A stretch of 64,000 nt of DNA from JBLMYQ01 sp050260055 (GCA_050260055.1 JBLNBO010000035.1:3148-67147), one strand, 5' to 3'; shown: positions 45,069-54,384, counted from the first letter of the stretch. Translations and numbers: made by a program. The notes: generated by a model not told the origin, from the sequence alone.

Positions 45069-45323
45069 ATGTATAAAAATAAGAACAAAAAAGATAAAAA
45101 GAATTCTTCAGTTAAAAAAACCCTATATGAGGTAAATATTCTTCTAAGAGAGCTTTCACAAGAGGAAAGAGCAAAAATACCGCAGAAAGTATTAGATTAC
45201 ATTGAGAAAAATATGGAAGCAGACGAAAATATTACTATAGATTTTTCACGTCCGTTACAAGAGCAGGTATCTGATGAAGCAAAAATGTTCATTGCGTATA
45301 TACTAAAATTTGTGATAAAATAG
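45069..45323 (+). CDS. small hypothetical protein
   Basis: An 84-residue protein with a lysine-rich N-terminus and a helical body (VNILLRELSQEERAKIPQ, VLDYIEKNM). Its pattern recalls small uncharacterised clostridial proteins. ACAGGAGAG lies 8-9 bases before the ATG. The function is unknown. Confidence 0.7.
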   Translation: MYKNKNKKDKKNSSVKKTLYEVNILLRELSQEERAKIPQKVLDYIEKNMEADENITIDFSRPLQEQVSDEAKMFIAYILKFVIK

Positions 45324-45366
45324 AATTGGATGGAATTAAATAGTAATTTGTTTGGGGGTAGATTTT

Positions 45367-46740
45367 ATGGCAAAGGCTCATGAAAAAACTCTTCAGGAAA
45401 TGAACGATATTGCTTTCAAAAGGGACTCTAATCAAAATAGCATACAATATATTATTCCAATAGGAAGTCCGATGCGAAGTGGAATAGGTTTATGTATCAG
45501 CGGAAATATATCTAAAGAAATCCAAAAGGCAGAGGCTCCAGGAGTTCCAGATATTAATTTTACTGATTTTATTAATAATAAAGATATTTACGGTCGTGAG
45601 TTGCTCCTTGTTAGCTTGGGAAGAGACGAACAGGGAGACTTAAAAGTTGAAGGTGGTTTAAAGCCGAAGGAGAATAGAAGGGTAAGAAATATTCTGGAGC
45701 AGGATTTTCCTGATAAGGTAAGCATAAATAGCAGTTTATTAACGAGGAGGGGGTTAACCCCCGAAGTTATTACTGATATATATGGTACTTTGTCTGAAGG
45801 AATGGCTTTGCCTGAACAAGAATTTTCTGAAAAATATCCGACTCCACACGCAGAATTAATTGAATATGCAGAACCTGCTCCTACCGGAGACAAATATAGG
45901 AGCAGCTTTATTCTCCCTTTTACTCCTTGGTTAGAAAAAAGTTATGCATTGCAAGTTACTGCTGATGGTATGGGTTTAGATCCACAACAAATATTGAAGG
46001 AGCCTAATGTTGAGATTGGAATTGCAAAGTTTTTTCCTAATATCAGCATGAATAAAATTCAGAATGTTTACAGAGAGGATATTGGAGATAAAAAAATACT
46101 GGAATTATTAGAAGGATTGGGACTCTCAACAGAAAAATCGACCTGGGATACTGATCAGGAAACACCTACTAGAATTAAAAGGTTTCCTAGTCAGGATATT
46201 GAGAAGGCATTCAAGCAATTGTATGAGGTATTTACAACAAGGATTCCTGAATGGGATGCTGAACACAATGATATGATTGAAGAAATTCCTTTCAGAGAAG
46301 GAAATAGCCGTTTTATTATTCCTCTGTCAGGGGATAAGGCCTTATCATTAGCGGGAGGCAGAGATGTAAGTGACAGCTACCCCAGAAATGCATGTAATGG
46401 ACTAAATATGTATTCTCAAGTATCCGCTTACGTAGTTGATTATAAGAGGGATAAAGAGGGCAATATAATAGATACTGCTATTGATAAAGAGCTTAGTGAA
46501 GGTATATTACAAAGACAAGACTACCGGGATGATATAATTACTACCGATATGATACCATTACTCCATGAGGCGATACAAAGTCAAATCCAGAAAGATAAGG
46601 GCGCAGATATACCAGCTGGAGCAAGTGCGGCAGAGGTTGAGAAGGGAACGCTTACAATTGATGATTTAAGAGATCTGTCTCGTGGCTTTGAACCAAATAA
46701 AATGATTGGAAAACCTAACATTGGTGGAGAAGGAAGATAA
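45367..46740 (+). CDS. unrecognised 457-residue protein
   Basis: A soluble protein of 457 residues starting MAKAHEKTLQEMNDI at ATG 45367, 7 bases after GGGGGTAG. Visible segments are IIPIGSPMRSGIGLCISGN (about 26-44), KYRSSFILPFTPWLEK (about 180-195) and SRFIIPLSGDKALSLAGGRD (about 310-330). It ends in a glycine-rich tail. No known family or catalytic motif was seen. It has its own terminator, and the small gene at 46777 faces it. Confidence 0.6.
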   Translation: MAKAHEKTLQEMNDIAFKRDSNQNSIQYIIPIGSPMRSGIGLCISGNISKEIQKAEAPGVPDINFTDFINNKDIYGRELLLVSLGRDEQGDLKVEGGLKPKENRRVRNILEQDFPDKVSINSSLLTRRGLTPEVITDIYGTLSEGMALPEQEFSEKYPTPHAELIEYAEPAPTGDKYRSSFILPFTPWLEKSYALQVTADGMGLDPQQILKEPNVEIGIAKFFPNISMNKIQNVYREDIGDKKILELLEGLGLSTEKSTWDTDQETPTRIKRFPSQDIEKAFKQLYEVFTTRIPEWDAEHNDMIEEIPFREGNSRFIIPLSGDKALSLAGGRDVSDSYPRNACNGLNMYSQVSAYVVDYKRDKEGNIIDTAIDKELSEGILQRQDYRDDIITTDMIPLLHEAIQSQIQKDKGADIPAGASAAEVEKGTLTIDDLRDLSRGFEPNKMIGKPNIGGEGR

Positions 46741-46744
46741 AACA

Positions 46745-46779
46745 TAAAAATCACGGTGCGCAGAGCACCGTGATTTTTA
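46745..46779. terminator. shared terminator between the 45367 gene and the small cysteine gene
   Basis: AAAAATCACGGTGC / GCACCGTGATTTTT with a 5-base loop; T-runs occur on both strands. Confidence 0.93.
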
Positions 46780-46974
46780 TGTTTGATCCAAGCTTGTCAG
46801 CACGTCATCAAATACATTTATTGTACATTTTATTCCGTCCCAGTGCCTGCACCAATTGCAGGATATATTCTCGCCTGTGGCGCTTGTGCTTGATATAAAA
46901 TTGCCCGAACGCGATTCAAAATGACTACAGGACTGCGCTACAGCAGTGAGTTGATCTTCACTTGCGTAATTCAT
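46777..46974 (-). CDS. small cysteine- and histidine-containing protein
   Basis: A 65-residue protein starting MNYASEDQLTAVAQSC. Cys and His residues (SCSHFES, ISCNWCRHWDGIKC) suggest a metal-binding site. ATG 46974 has CCGGAGG 7 bases before it. It faces the gene at 45367, and its 3' end touches their shared terminator. The function is unknown. Confidence 0.65.
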   Translation of the reverse strand: MNYASEDQLTAVAQSCSHFESRSGNFISSTSATGENISCNWCRHWDGIKCTINVFDDVLTSLDQT

Positions 46975-47088
46975 CAATATACCTCCGGATTATATTAGTT
47001 GACAGTAAAAATAAAAAATCATTAATTATTTATATATATTATACGGAAAAATTTTTTCGTTATTCATTTGGGCTTAAATATGCATATA

Positions 47089-47130
47089 AAACGAAGAAGG
47101 ATTTTGCAATAGCAAATCCTTCTTCGTTGA
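47089..47130. terminator. terminator after the P-loop gene
   Basis: AACGAAGAAGGATTT / AAATCCTTCTTCGTT with a 9-base loop; T-rich on the minus strand after the stem. Confidence 0.9.
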
Positions 47131-47139
47131 TTTTTGATT

Positions 47140-47730
47140 TTAATTAATTTGTTCATCTTTTTTTAATTCCGAAAATATTTTTTCAAGTCTCTTCAAACAA
47201 CTTTTATCGATGTTTTCTGAATATACCGGAACCGTAATTACTTCATATCCGAAGCTTTTGTAAAGGCTGCATATCCTTTTAAACTCAAGCTCCTTTTGTT
47301 TCCGTACGGCATCTCCCGGTTCGCATGTCAGTGATTCCAGAGGCTTAAGAATAAAGACCTTTGGATAATAGGCAAAGTAATCCCTGCATAACGAATCAAA
47401 ATACTCTGGAAGGGCTGTCCCAAGCTCTTCGGCTATTAGCTTATTGGTGCAAAGGGACTTTTCAAAAAAATGTGTTTTCGATAAATAGGGATAACAATAA
47501 TTAGCCATGTCGCTTACAATGGAACGCATCAGAGCCTCCATTGTATTCTGGTTTATTTCCTTACCTTGCTGCTGCATTTGAAGTGAAGCGAAATTCCATG
47601 AAGGTGCAAAAACTTGACAGCCAAAATCTTTGCAGCAGTGGTGATGAGAGTCGCCGATTTTTGAAATACCAAACAAAAGGGTTGTCTTACCAGATGCTTC
47701 CGGGCCATCAATAACGACTCTTCTGTACAA
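47140..47730 (-). CDS. P-loop NTPase (nucleotide kinase-like)
   Basis: A 196-residue protein with the Walker A loop DGPEASGKTTLL at the N-terminus, THFFEKSLCTNK, and an acidic C-terminal region. The fold resembles thymidylate-kinase-like or AAA_28 proteins. There are four cysteines in SHHHCCKDFGC and nearby. The substrate is unknown. TTG start with AAGGAGGTAGG upstream. It is divergent from rlmB, 279 bases away. Confidence 0.75.
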   Translation of the reverse strand: MYRRVVIDGPEASGKTTLLFGISKIGDSHHHCCKDFGCQVFAPSWNFASLQMQQQGKEINQNTMEALMRSIVSDMANYCYPYLSKTHFFEKSLCTNKLIAEELGTALPEYFDSLCRDYFAYYPKVFILKPLESLTCEPGDAVRKQKELEFKRICSLYKSFGYEVITVPVYSENIDKSCLKRLEKIFSELKKDEQIN

Positions 47731-48009
47731 CGTCCTACCTCCTTAAATAAATTTAGCCTATGCATTCGCAGGGGTAATAAATGAGTAACGACCACTCCTT
47801 TCCTAAAAATGATTGGAGTATATAAAAAATTATAAATTTGTGGTTATTTTATCATTTGTCGTCTAGCAAATCAACCAAAATTTGTAAAAACATACATAAT
47901 ACAAGTAAGTTTATTCTTAAATACTGTTAATTCTTTTTAAATGGATTTTTTTTTTTGCCAAGTATATAATATGAATGAAATTTTTGTTTTTATATAAGGG
48001 AGAATTACA

Positions 48010-48792
48010 ATGAAAAATAATAGAGATAGAAAACCAGATTGGAAAAAAGAGAAGGAAGATAATCCTGATGTGGTTATAGGAATAAACCCTGTATCGGAAA
48101 CACTAAAATCAGGCCGGACAATAAATAAGATTATGGTTGCGGCAGGAGAGAAAAGGGGACATGTTCAAGGGATTGTTTCGCAAGCGAGAAAAAATAAAAT
48201 TGTTGTTCAAGAGGTTGGGACTCAAGTATTGGAGAAATTTGCCGGTGGAGGTGTTCATCAGGGGATAATAGCTTTCACCTCTCCATATGATTATGTTGAT
48301 GTTGATGCAATTCTCCAAAGGGCAATTGAAAGAAATGAAAAACCTTTTGTGATTGTTGCTGATGGAATTACCGATCCGCATAATCTTGGAGCTCTTATAA
48401 GAACTGGCGAAGCGTTAGGAGCACATGGAATTATAATACCCAAAAGAAATTCTGTTGCAGTTAACTCGACGGTTGCAAAAGCCTCCGCTGGAGCGGTCGA
48501 GCATTTCCTTATAGCACGAGAAACTAATATAAATATGTGTTTAGAAGATTTAAAGAAGAAAGGATTATGGATTGTTGGGGCAGATGCGTCTGCAAAAGCG
48601 GCTGTTTCTGATGTAGATCTGAAGGGTGCTATTGCGCTGGTTGTGGGGGGAGAAGATAAGGGAATCGGAAGGCTGATAGCTGAGGCTTGTGACTTTTTAG
48701 TTAAAATTCCTATGAAAGGAAAAATATCTTCGCTCAATGCTTCGGTTGCAGGAGCAATTTTAATGTATGAAACAACGAGACAGAGGGGATAA
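48010..48792 (+). CDS. rlmB: 23S rRNA (guanosine-2251-2'-O-)-methyltransferase
   Basis: A 260-residue SpoU/TrmH-type methyltransferase modifying the 23S rRNA peptidyl-transferase loop. It has an N-terminal L30-like substrate domain (about 18-90, VIGINPVSETLKSG) and the knot motifs ITDPHNLGALIRTGEA, VGGEDKGI and SLNASVAGAILMYE. AAGGGAG precedes the ATG; a TATAAT lies at 47964-47969. It is a single gene followed by a GC-rich patch. Confidence 0.93.
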   Translation: MKNNRDRKPDWKKEKEDNPDVVIGINPVSETLKSGRTINKIMVAAGEKRGHVQGIVSQARKNKIVVQEVGTQVLEKFAGGGVHQGIIAFTSPYDYVDVDAILQRAIERNEKPFVIVADGITDPHNLGALIRTGEALGAHGIIIPKRNSVAVNSTVAKASAGAVEHFLIARETNINMCLEDLKKKGLWIVGADASAKAAVSDVDLKGAIALVVGGEDKGIGRLIAEACDFLVKIPMKGKISSLNASVAGAILMYETTRQRG

Positions 48793-48824
48793 ATTTTGTC
48801 TTTAAAAGAAACTTTGTAGTTTTC

Positions 48825-48893
48825 TTGCCGCTTTTGACCGACCAAAATCGGCGGAAAAGTCGCCGCTAGCCGCGGAGGCCACTCTGGTTCACT
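48825..48893. repeat. GC-rich patch, possible dispersed repeat
   Basis: About 70 bases between rlmB and the glycosylase gene are clearly richer in GC than the surroundings, with short stems such as CCGACC-TCGG and CCGC-GCGG. The reverse strand would read SEPEWPPRLAATF in an open frame that runs antisense into rlmB. I take it as a remnant repeat, not a gene. Confidence 0.4.
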
Positions 48894-48894
48894 G

Positions 48895-48917
48895 AAAAAA
48901 CTTCTATGAAGTTTTTT
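48895..48917 (+). terminator. terminator after rlmB
   Basis: AAAAAACTTC / GAAGTTTTTT with a TAT loop. Confidence 0.8.
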
Positions 48918-49000
48918 CAAAACAGTTACACAAGTGAGTTAGAAAGATTTAGATGATGCTTTAGAGAGGCACATAAAAAATAGAAAGGAAAGATAATTTT

Positions 49001-49873
49001 TTGTACACCTTCAGTATTGAAAACATAAAAAATTTCAATTTAAAGCACACTTTTGAATGCGGACAGTGTTTCAGATGGTGGAAAAATTCCGACGAATCAT
49101 ATTCCGGAATTGTTTCTGGCAACATTTTTAATGTAAAAATTAGTGGCAATACTTTGCATGTTGAATCTTCAATGCACGATAGTCAAAAGTTCTTTGAAGA
49201 ATATATTGATAATAATAGAGATTATTCTGAAATCAAGAGAAAAATATCTGTTAACGATTCCAATATGAATAAGGCAGTTGAATTTGGATACGGGATGAGA
49301 ATATTGAAACAAGACCATTGGGAAACTCTTGTTTCATTTATTATTTCTGCAAATAATAATATTCCAAGAATAATAAAAACTATTGAAAAACTTTCAGAAT
49401 TATATGGAGCACCTTTTGAGATAAATGACAAAACATATTATGCTTTTCCAACTCCGCAAGATATTATTGAAAATCAAGAAGATAAGCTGGCTCAATGCGG
49501 GCTTGGCTTTAGATGCAGGTATATAAAACATGCAGCAGAGATGGTCTTATATGGTGAGATTGACTTAAATACGATAGAAAAACTTGATACTGGTTTGGCA
49601 AAAAAGGAGCTTATGAGGATTAACGGTGTGGGGCCAAAGGTCGCAGATTGCACACTGCTATATTCATATGGAAGGTATGATGTTTTCCCAACAGATATTT
49701 GGATAAAACGGATTGTTGAAACACTTTATTTTGGTACGGAGAAGAGAATAAGCGAAATCCATGAATTTGCACATGATAGGTTTGGGGGCTATGCTGGATT
49801 TGCACAGCAATATTTGTTTTACTATGCAAGAGAAAACAAGGTGGGAGCAAAGTTAATCCGAATATCGGAATAA
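49001..49873 (+). CDS. ogg: 8-oxoguanine DNA glycosylase/AP lyase
   Basis: A 290-residue OGG1-type enzyme that removes 8-oxoguanine from DNA. It has an N-terminal OGG domain (FECGQCFRWW) and an HhH-GPD core with the catalytic Lys213 in INGVGPKVADC and the catalytic Asp232 in VFPTDIWIKR. TTG start with GAAAGGAAAG upstream. It lies between rlmB and an orphan gene. Confidence 0.93.
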   Translation: MYTFSIENIKNFNLKHTFECGQCFRWWKNSDESYSGIVSGNIFNVKISGNTLHVESSMHDSQKFFEEYIDNNRDYSEIKRKISVNDSNMNKAVEFGYGMRILKQDHWETLVSFIISANNNIPRIIKTIEKLSELYGAPFEINDKTYYAFPTPQDIIENQEDKLAQCGLGFRCRYIKHAAEMVLYGEIDLNTIEKLDTGLAKKELMRINGVGPKVADCTLLYSYGRYDVFPTDIWIKRIVETLYFGTEKRISEIHEFAHDRFGGYAGFAQQYLFYYARENKVGAKLIRISE

Positions 49874-50041
49874 AATGATTATTATGGAAAAAATGGTATT
49901 TACAAAGATAATAATTAATAATAAAATTTTAATGAATTTAGCGGTAATTTTTTATTAAACGGGATAGGTGCACTATTCCAGACGTTTAATATTGTGAGCC
50001 AAAAATGGTTCTAAAGGAAGTAAGAATAAGGAGGTATCAGG

Positions 50042-50989
50042 ATGGAAAGCGAAGATGTAAAGGGAACAGATGCCGAGCTTGAAGAGAACCAGCAGCTAGA
50101 GGATGTGACAAGATTGTATGCTGAATTGGAAGAGCAACAGCGTCTAGAAGATTCAAGGGGATTCTCTGAAAACGAATGCGAGAGGGATGAGTATATAGAA
50201 AGTGCTGGTAGAGAATCCGAAGTAATATTTGTGTCAGGGAAACTATTTGATGACATGAAAAAATCTTTAAAATCAGCGCAGAATACTGGTACCCCCGAAC
50301 AGACCATGATCAGTGGTATCAAAAAAGACAGGAGAATTCTGAAAAATCTTAAAATCCTGACCCGTGAGGTTGCACCATTTTATTCGAAAAAGGGTAAGAA
50401 AATCAGCAAAGAGATTGACAGTGTACTGTTAAATGAACTAGCCAGCTCTAAGAGATTCGGACTTAAAGAAGCATGGGAAAAAGTAATTGATGAGCTAACC
50501 CAAGCACCTGAAGTCTGGGACGAAATGGAAGGGATTATTTGCTCTAATATTAGCATAGAAGAAATGTTTGCTAAAGTCGAAGATCTGTTGATAAAAGCTG
50601 GCTTCAAGTGCGCACCTCTTACGCATAATTTTGTACAAAACAAGTACCCATATGGAACATTTTATTTTTCAATAATTGATGATTTGGTCGTAGTTGCTTT
50701 TTGTAGAGAGGGGCAAGGGTATAAAGCAGTAGTGGACAAAGATAAGCTTCCGCAATTTATAAACTTTTTTATTGACCTTACAGAATCTGAAAGTGCGATT
50801 GCTGATAGGTTTATAAAAATGTTGAATTGCACAAGCGGCGAGGGAGAAACTGGAATAAATGTTTATAGAATCGGCAGAAGATGGTTCCTTAGAAGCGTCT
50901 TCAAAGCTAAAGGAAACCCCCGCAGTATTATTCCAGTCGAAAAGAAAGATATCGGAAATAAAATTATCAAAATGTTTTTTATTAATTAA
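50042..50989 (+). CDS. unrecognised acidic/basic protein with N-terminal repeat
   Basis: The 315 residues start MESEDVKGTDAELEENQQLED, and a related unit (YAELEEQQRLED) follows, forming a tandem acidic helix. The rest (about 100-315) is helical with a mixed C-terminal domain (YPYGTFYFSIIDDLVVVAF). No known family. AAGGAGG lies 7 bases before the ATG and a terminator follows, which supports a real gene. Confidence 0.65.
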   Translation: MESEDVKGTDAELEENQQLEDVTRLYAELEEQQRLEDSRGFSENECERDEYIESAGRESEVIFVSGKLFDDMKKSLKSAQNTGTPEQTMISGIKKDRRILKNLKILTREVAPFYSKKGKKISKEIDSVLLNELASSKRFGLKEAWEKVIDELTQAPEVWDEMEGIICSNISIEEMFAKVEDLLIKAGFKCAPLTHNFVQNKYPYGTFYFSIIDDLVVVAFCREGQGYKAVVDKDKLPQFINFFIDLTESESAIADRFIKMLNCTSGEGETGINVYRIGRRWFLRSVFKAKGNPRSIIPVEKKDIGNKIIKMFFIN

Positions 50990-51014
50990 AACAGGGAATA
51001 CCCCTGTTTTTTTT
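50988..51014 (+). terminator. terminator after the 50042 gene
   Basis: ACAGGG / CCCTGT with an AATAC loop and a run of T. Confidence 0.85.
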
Positions 51015-51103
51015 ATCCAATTTTTACTTTAAAACTTGATATGTATGTTATAATAATTAAAACTTAAATAAAGGAAAAAAATTGAAAGTGAAAGGAATGT
51101 TTT

Positions 51104-51964
51104 ATGTTAATTGCTGATAACTGGAGAGATTATGAAGTAATTGATACTGGTAACGGTGAGAAACTTGAACGTTGGGGAAAATATATTTTAAGACGTCCTG
51201 ACCCACAGGTTATCTGGCCTGTAGGAAAGCCCTCTGAATGGAAGAAGATTGATGCACATTATCATAGAAGTAAAAGCGGCGGAGGAAGCTGGGTTTTTAT
51301 CGGCAAGCTACCTGAAAAGTGGTTGGTATCATATAAAGACTTGAAGTTTTACATCCAACCTACTGGATTTAAGCATACAGGGCTATTTCCGGAACAAGCA
51401 GTTAATTGGGACTGGATGATTGAAAAAATTAAAGGTGCAAACCGCCCAATAAATGTTCTTAACTTGTTTGCTTACACTGGAGGGGCTACTGTGGCATGTG
51501 CGTATGCGGGTGCGGAAGTTTGCCATATTGATGCTTCAAAAGGAATGGTTGCAAGAGCGAAGGAAAACCTTGCATTATCAGGTCTTAGTGATAGAAAAGT
51601 GAGATTAATAGTTGATGATGTCTTTAAGTTTGTTGAGAAAGAGAAAAGAAGAGGGAAAAAATATGAAGCTATCATAATGGACCCTCCATCCTATGGAAGA
51701 GGTGCAAACGGAGAGGTATGGAATATAGAGAATTCTTTATACAGCCTGATTCAAAACTGTATGGAAATACTATCGGATAAGCCGTTGTTCTTCCTTGTAA
51801 ATTCTTATACAACAGGGCTATCTGCAAGTGTAATAAGTAATATGATTAAACTTTCTTTAGGAAGAAAGCTTAAAGGGAAAATAAGTTATAACGAGCTGGG
51901 ACTGCCGATTGCTGATTCGGATATAATCTTGCCGTGCGGGAATTTTGCCAAATGGGAAGAATAA
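51104..51964 (+). CDS. class I SAM-dependent RNA methyltransferase (RlmI/K-like core)
   Basis: A 286-residue Rossmann methyltransferase: NLFAYTGGATVACAYAGA is the SAM-binding loop, HIDASKGMVARAKEN the acidic strand, and IIMDPPSYGRG motif IV. It lacks the PUA domain of RlmI, so it is a shorter relative acting probably on rRNA. GTGAAAGGAA precedes the ATG. A pseudouridine synthase follows by 33 bases, so the two are probably an rRNA-modification operon. Confidence 0.85.
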   Translation: MLIADNWRDYEVIDTGNGEKLERWGKYILRRPDPQVIWPVGKPSEWKKIDAHYHRSKSGGGSWVFIGKLPEKWLVSYKDLKFYIQPTGFKHTGLFPEQAVNWDWMIEKIKGANRPINVLNLFAYTGGATVACAYAGAEVCHIDASKGMVARAKENLALSGLSDRKVRLIVDDVFKFVEKEKRRGKKYEAIIMDPPSYGRGANGEVWNIENSLYSLIQNCMEILSDKPLFFLVNSYTTGLSASVISNMIKLSLGRKLKGKISYNELGLPIADSDIILPCGNFAKWEE

Positions 51965-51997
51965 TCAGTATAAAGTAAAAAACAAAGAGGGATTTAT

Positions 51998-52687
51998 TTG
52001 AGGGCAAACGAAATTAAAATACTATTTGAAGACAACCACATGATTATAGTTGAAAAGCCGGTTAACATTCCTACACAGGGAGATGAATCGGGTGACATTG
52101 ATATGCTTTCATTAATCAAAGAGTATATAAAAGAAAAGTATAATAAACCAGGTAATGTGTTTTTAGGTCTTGTCCACAGGCTTGATCGGCCTGTAGGCGG
52201 GGTAATGGTTTTTGCAAAAACCTCAAAGGCGGCATCCCGATTATCAGAACAGGTAAGAAGCAGGAATCTGAAAAAGACTTATTTGGCAGTAGTACATGGA
52301 AACATAATTAATCCAAATGGAACATTAATAGATTATTTAATTAAAGATAATAAAACAAACACAGTTAAAATAGTGAAGAAAGATATAAATGGGGCAAAAG
52401 AAGCAGTCTTAGATTATAATTTAATTGATACTAAAGATGGATTAAGCCTTATAAAGGTAAATCTACAGACGGGAAGGCCACACCAGATACGGGTTCAGTT
52501 TGCAGGGCTTGGCAATCCTTTATGGGGAGATCAGAAATACGGAGCAAAGATTAGTAAATTCGGACAGCAGATTGCCTTATGGTCACATGAGATTAAACTA
52601 ACTCATCCAGTGTCTAAAGAGGAGATGAGTTTCAAAAGTGTTTTACCTGACAAATACCCGTGGAGTTTATTTGACTTTAGAATGTAA
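51998..52687 (+). CDS. RluA-family pseudouridine synthase
   Basis: A 229-residue enzyme without an S4 domain. The catalytic Asp is in VHRLDRPVGGVMVF; TGRPHQIRVQFAGLGNPLWGD is the C-terminal signature. TTG start behind AAGAGGG. It acts on rRNA or tRNA uridines; the site is not predictable. Confidence 0.9.
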   Translation: MRANEIKILFEDNHMIIVEKPVNIPTQGDESGDIDMLSLIKEYIKEKYNKPGNVFLGLVHRLDRPVGGVMVFAKTSKAASRLSEQVRSRNLKKTYLAVVHGNIINPNGTLIDYLIKDNKTNTVKIVKKDINGAKEAVLDYNLIDTKDGLSLIKVNLQTGRPHQIRVQFAGLGNPLWGDQKYGAKISKFGQQIALWSHEIKLTHPVSKEEMSFKSVLPDKYPWSLFDFRM

Positions 52688-52762
52688 TTGGAATATTATT
52701 GAACCCGGCTAAAAATGATTTAAAATATAAATTTCTATTATCACTTATTTGTGAGGTGTAAT

Positions 52763-53416
52763 ATGTTTAGTAAGTTAAGAGATCCAGTAAGCGGTTTAAG
52801 TCATTTTGTCGGAGTGCTTCTTTCTATTGCGGCACTTGTTGTTTTAATTGTTTTTAGTGCAATAGGAGCAACACCTTGGCATGTTGTATCATTCTCAATT
52901 TTTGGTACGGCATTGATACTCCTTTATTCGGCAAGTTCCCTGTATCATCTGCTGCCTTTATCAGAAAAAGGGATAACGATATTCAGAAAAATAGACCATA
53001 TTATGATTTTTGTATTGATTGCCGGAAGTTATACGCCAATATGTTTGGTTCCTATTAGAGGAGCTTGGGGTTGGAGTCTTTTCGGGATAATATGGGTCCT
53101 TACAATCGCCGGGCTTTTTATGAAGCTTTTTTGGCTGCATGCTCCGAGATGGTTGTATACCTCAATATACTTATTGATGGGATGGATGGTAGCAATAGCT
53201 TTTGTCCCATTGGTGAAAGCTTTGCCAATGGCGGGGATTTGGTGGCTGGTTGCAGGAGGGTTATTCTACAGCGTGGGAGCGGTTATTTACGGTCTTAAAA
53301 AGCCTAATTTTGCAAAATATTTTGGTTTTCATGAAATCTTTCATATATTTATAATGCTCGGCAGCTTTTGTCATTTTTGGTTGATGTTCAAATATGTTAT
53401 GTACGTCAAACTATAG
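52763..53416 (+). CDS. hemolysin III family membrane protein (PAQR/TrhA)
   Basis: A 217-residue protein with about seven transmembrane helices. PAQR-type residues are seen in YSASSLYHLL, the RKIDHIMIFVLIAGSYTP segment, and the HEIFHIF pair of histidines, which bind zinc in the family. It is an inner-membrane protein, called hemolysin III by homology; in bacteria it is linked to membrane energetics. ATG 52763 with GTGAGGTG upstream. Confidence 0.9.
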   Translation: MFSKLRDPVSGLSHFVGVLLSIAALVVLIVFSAIGATPWHVVSFSIFGTALILLYSASSLYHLLPLSEKGITIFRKIDHIMIFVLIAGSYTPICLVPIRGAWGWSLFGIIWVLTIAGLFMKLFWLHAPRWLYTSIYLLMGWMVAIAFVPLVKALPMAGIWWLVAGGLFYSVGAVIYGLKKPNFAKYFGFHEIFHIFIMLGSFCHFWLMFKYVMYVKL

Positions 53417-53534
53417 AAATAGTGATAAAATTTAACTAAAATAGAACCTTAGAGAGATAAGGTTCTATTTTTTTAAAATAAATTGAACTAATTCATAAAA
53501 GTTGTGTATAAATAGATATAAAGAAAAAAGGTAA

Positions 53535-54080
53535 GTGATTTCTCTGAAAATTTTTGACCAGGTATTGGCAAATCAAATATTAATAGGAAATGAACATGCC
53601 TTTGAAGCGCTTATAAACAAATATAAGAGGAAGGTTTTTAGTTATTGCCTGAATTTTACTAACAATTATCATATGGCTGAGGATATAACACAAGAAATAT
53701 TTATTAAAGTGTTTCAGAATATTCATACATATGACTCGGAGAGAGCTTCCCTTTCTACCTGGATCTATACAATAACTCATAATATATGCATAAATTCTTT
53801 AAGGGACAAGACTAATTATCTTGAACTTGATGAGACAATAAATTCAACAAATGCGTCGACAGAAGAGCAGATTATCCTTAATGAAGAGCTAGATATAATC
53901 AGGCAAGCTATTGCAAAATTGCCGAAAGATGAAAAAGCTTTAATATTATTAAAAGATTTTTTAGGATTGAAATATAGTGAAATAGCAAAAATCGGAAAAA
54001 TTCCTGAAGGAACAGTAAAATCAAGAATCCACAGCATAAGGATAAAAATCAGAAAGATGGCAGGTGAAAAAATTGATTAG
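53535..54080 (+). CDS. ECF-type RNA polymerase sigma factor
   Basis: A 181-residue sigma-70-family factor of the ECF group. Region 2 contains AEDITQEIFIKVFQNI and TWIYTITHNICIN; region 4 is the helix-turn-helix LGLKYSEIAKIGKIPEGTVKSRIH. The GTG start is near AAAAAGG. Its last codons overlap the next gene, which looks like its anti-sigma factor. Confidence 0.9.
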   Translation: MISLKIFDQVLANQILIGNEHAFEALINKYKRKVFSYCLNFTNNYHMAEDITQEIFIKVFQNIHTYDSERASLSTWIYTITHNICINSLRDKTNYLELDETINSTNASTEEQIILNEELDIIRQAIAKLPKDEKALILLKDFLGLKYSEIAKIGKIPEGTVKSRIHSIRIKIRKMAGEKID

Positions 54081-54384
54081 TGAAAAAGAGTATTTTAAAG
54101 CTATGAAAAGGCTACACAATATTACTATCCCAGATAATATCCAAAAAAATATAATAGTGAAATGCGGTATTAGAAATAAACCAAACAGGTTAATAGAGAA
54201 AGGAATCTTTTATAATATAAAATATGGATTTGGCTGTTTATTAATTATTATAGTTTTAACAGGATTTTATCTTACCGATGAAATAACTTATGAACAAATT
54301 AACAGCAATATTTCATATAATTCTGCAGAATTAAGCAGTCATATTGCTACTATTATCAATCAAAACCTATTAAACCAAAAATAA
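54064..54384 (+). CDS. probable membrane-bound anti-sigma factor
   Basis: A 106-residue protein with a cytoplasmic N-terminus (about 1-50), one transmembrane helix (YGFGCLLIIIVLTGFYL, about 57-75) and a short outside tail. It starts at GTG 54064, inside the sigma gene. Position, size and topology are those of an ECF anti-sigma factor. Sequence similarity to the known ZAS family is not visible (no HxxxCxxC). Confidence 0.65.
   Translation: MKKLISEKEYFKAMKRLHNITIPDNIQKNIIVKCGIRNKPNRLIEKGIFYNIKYGFGCLLIIIVLTGFYLTDEITYEQINSNISYNSAELSSHIATIINQNLLNQK

Noticed and set aside
48291..48920. 209-residue antisense open frame over rlmB
   Set aside because: It is the reverse strand of rlmB plus the GC-rich patch; it has no ribosome site and the sense gene is certain.
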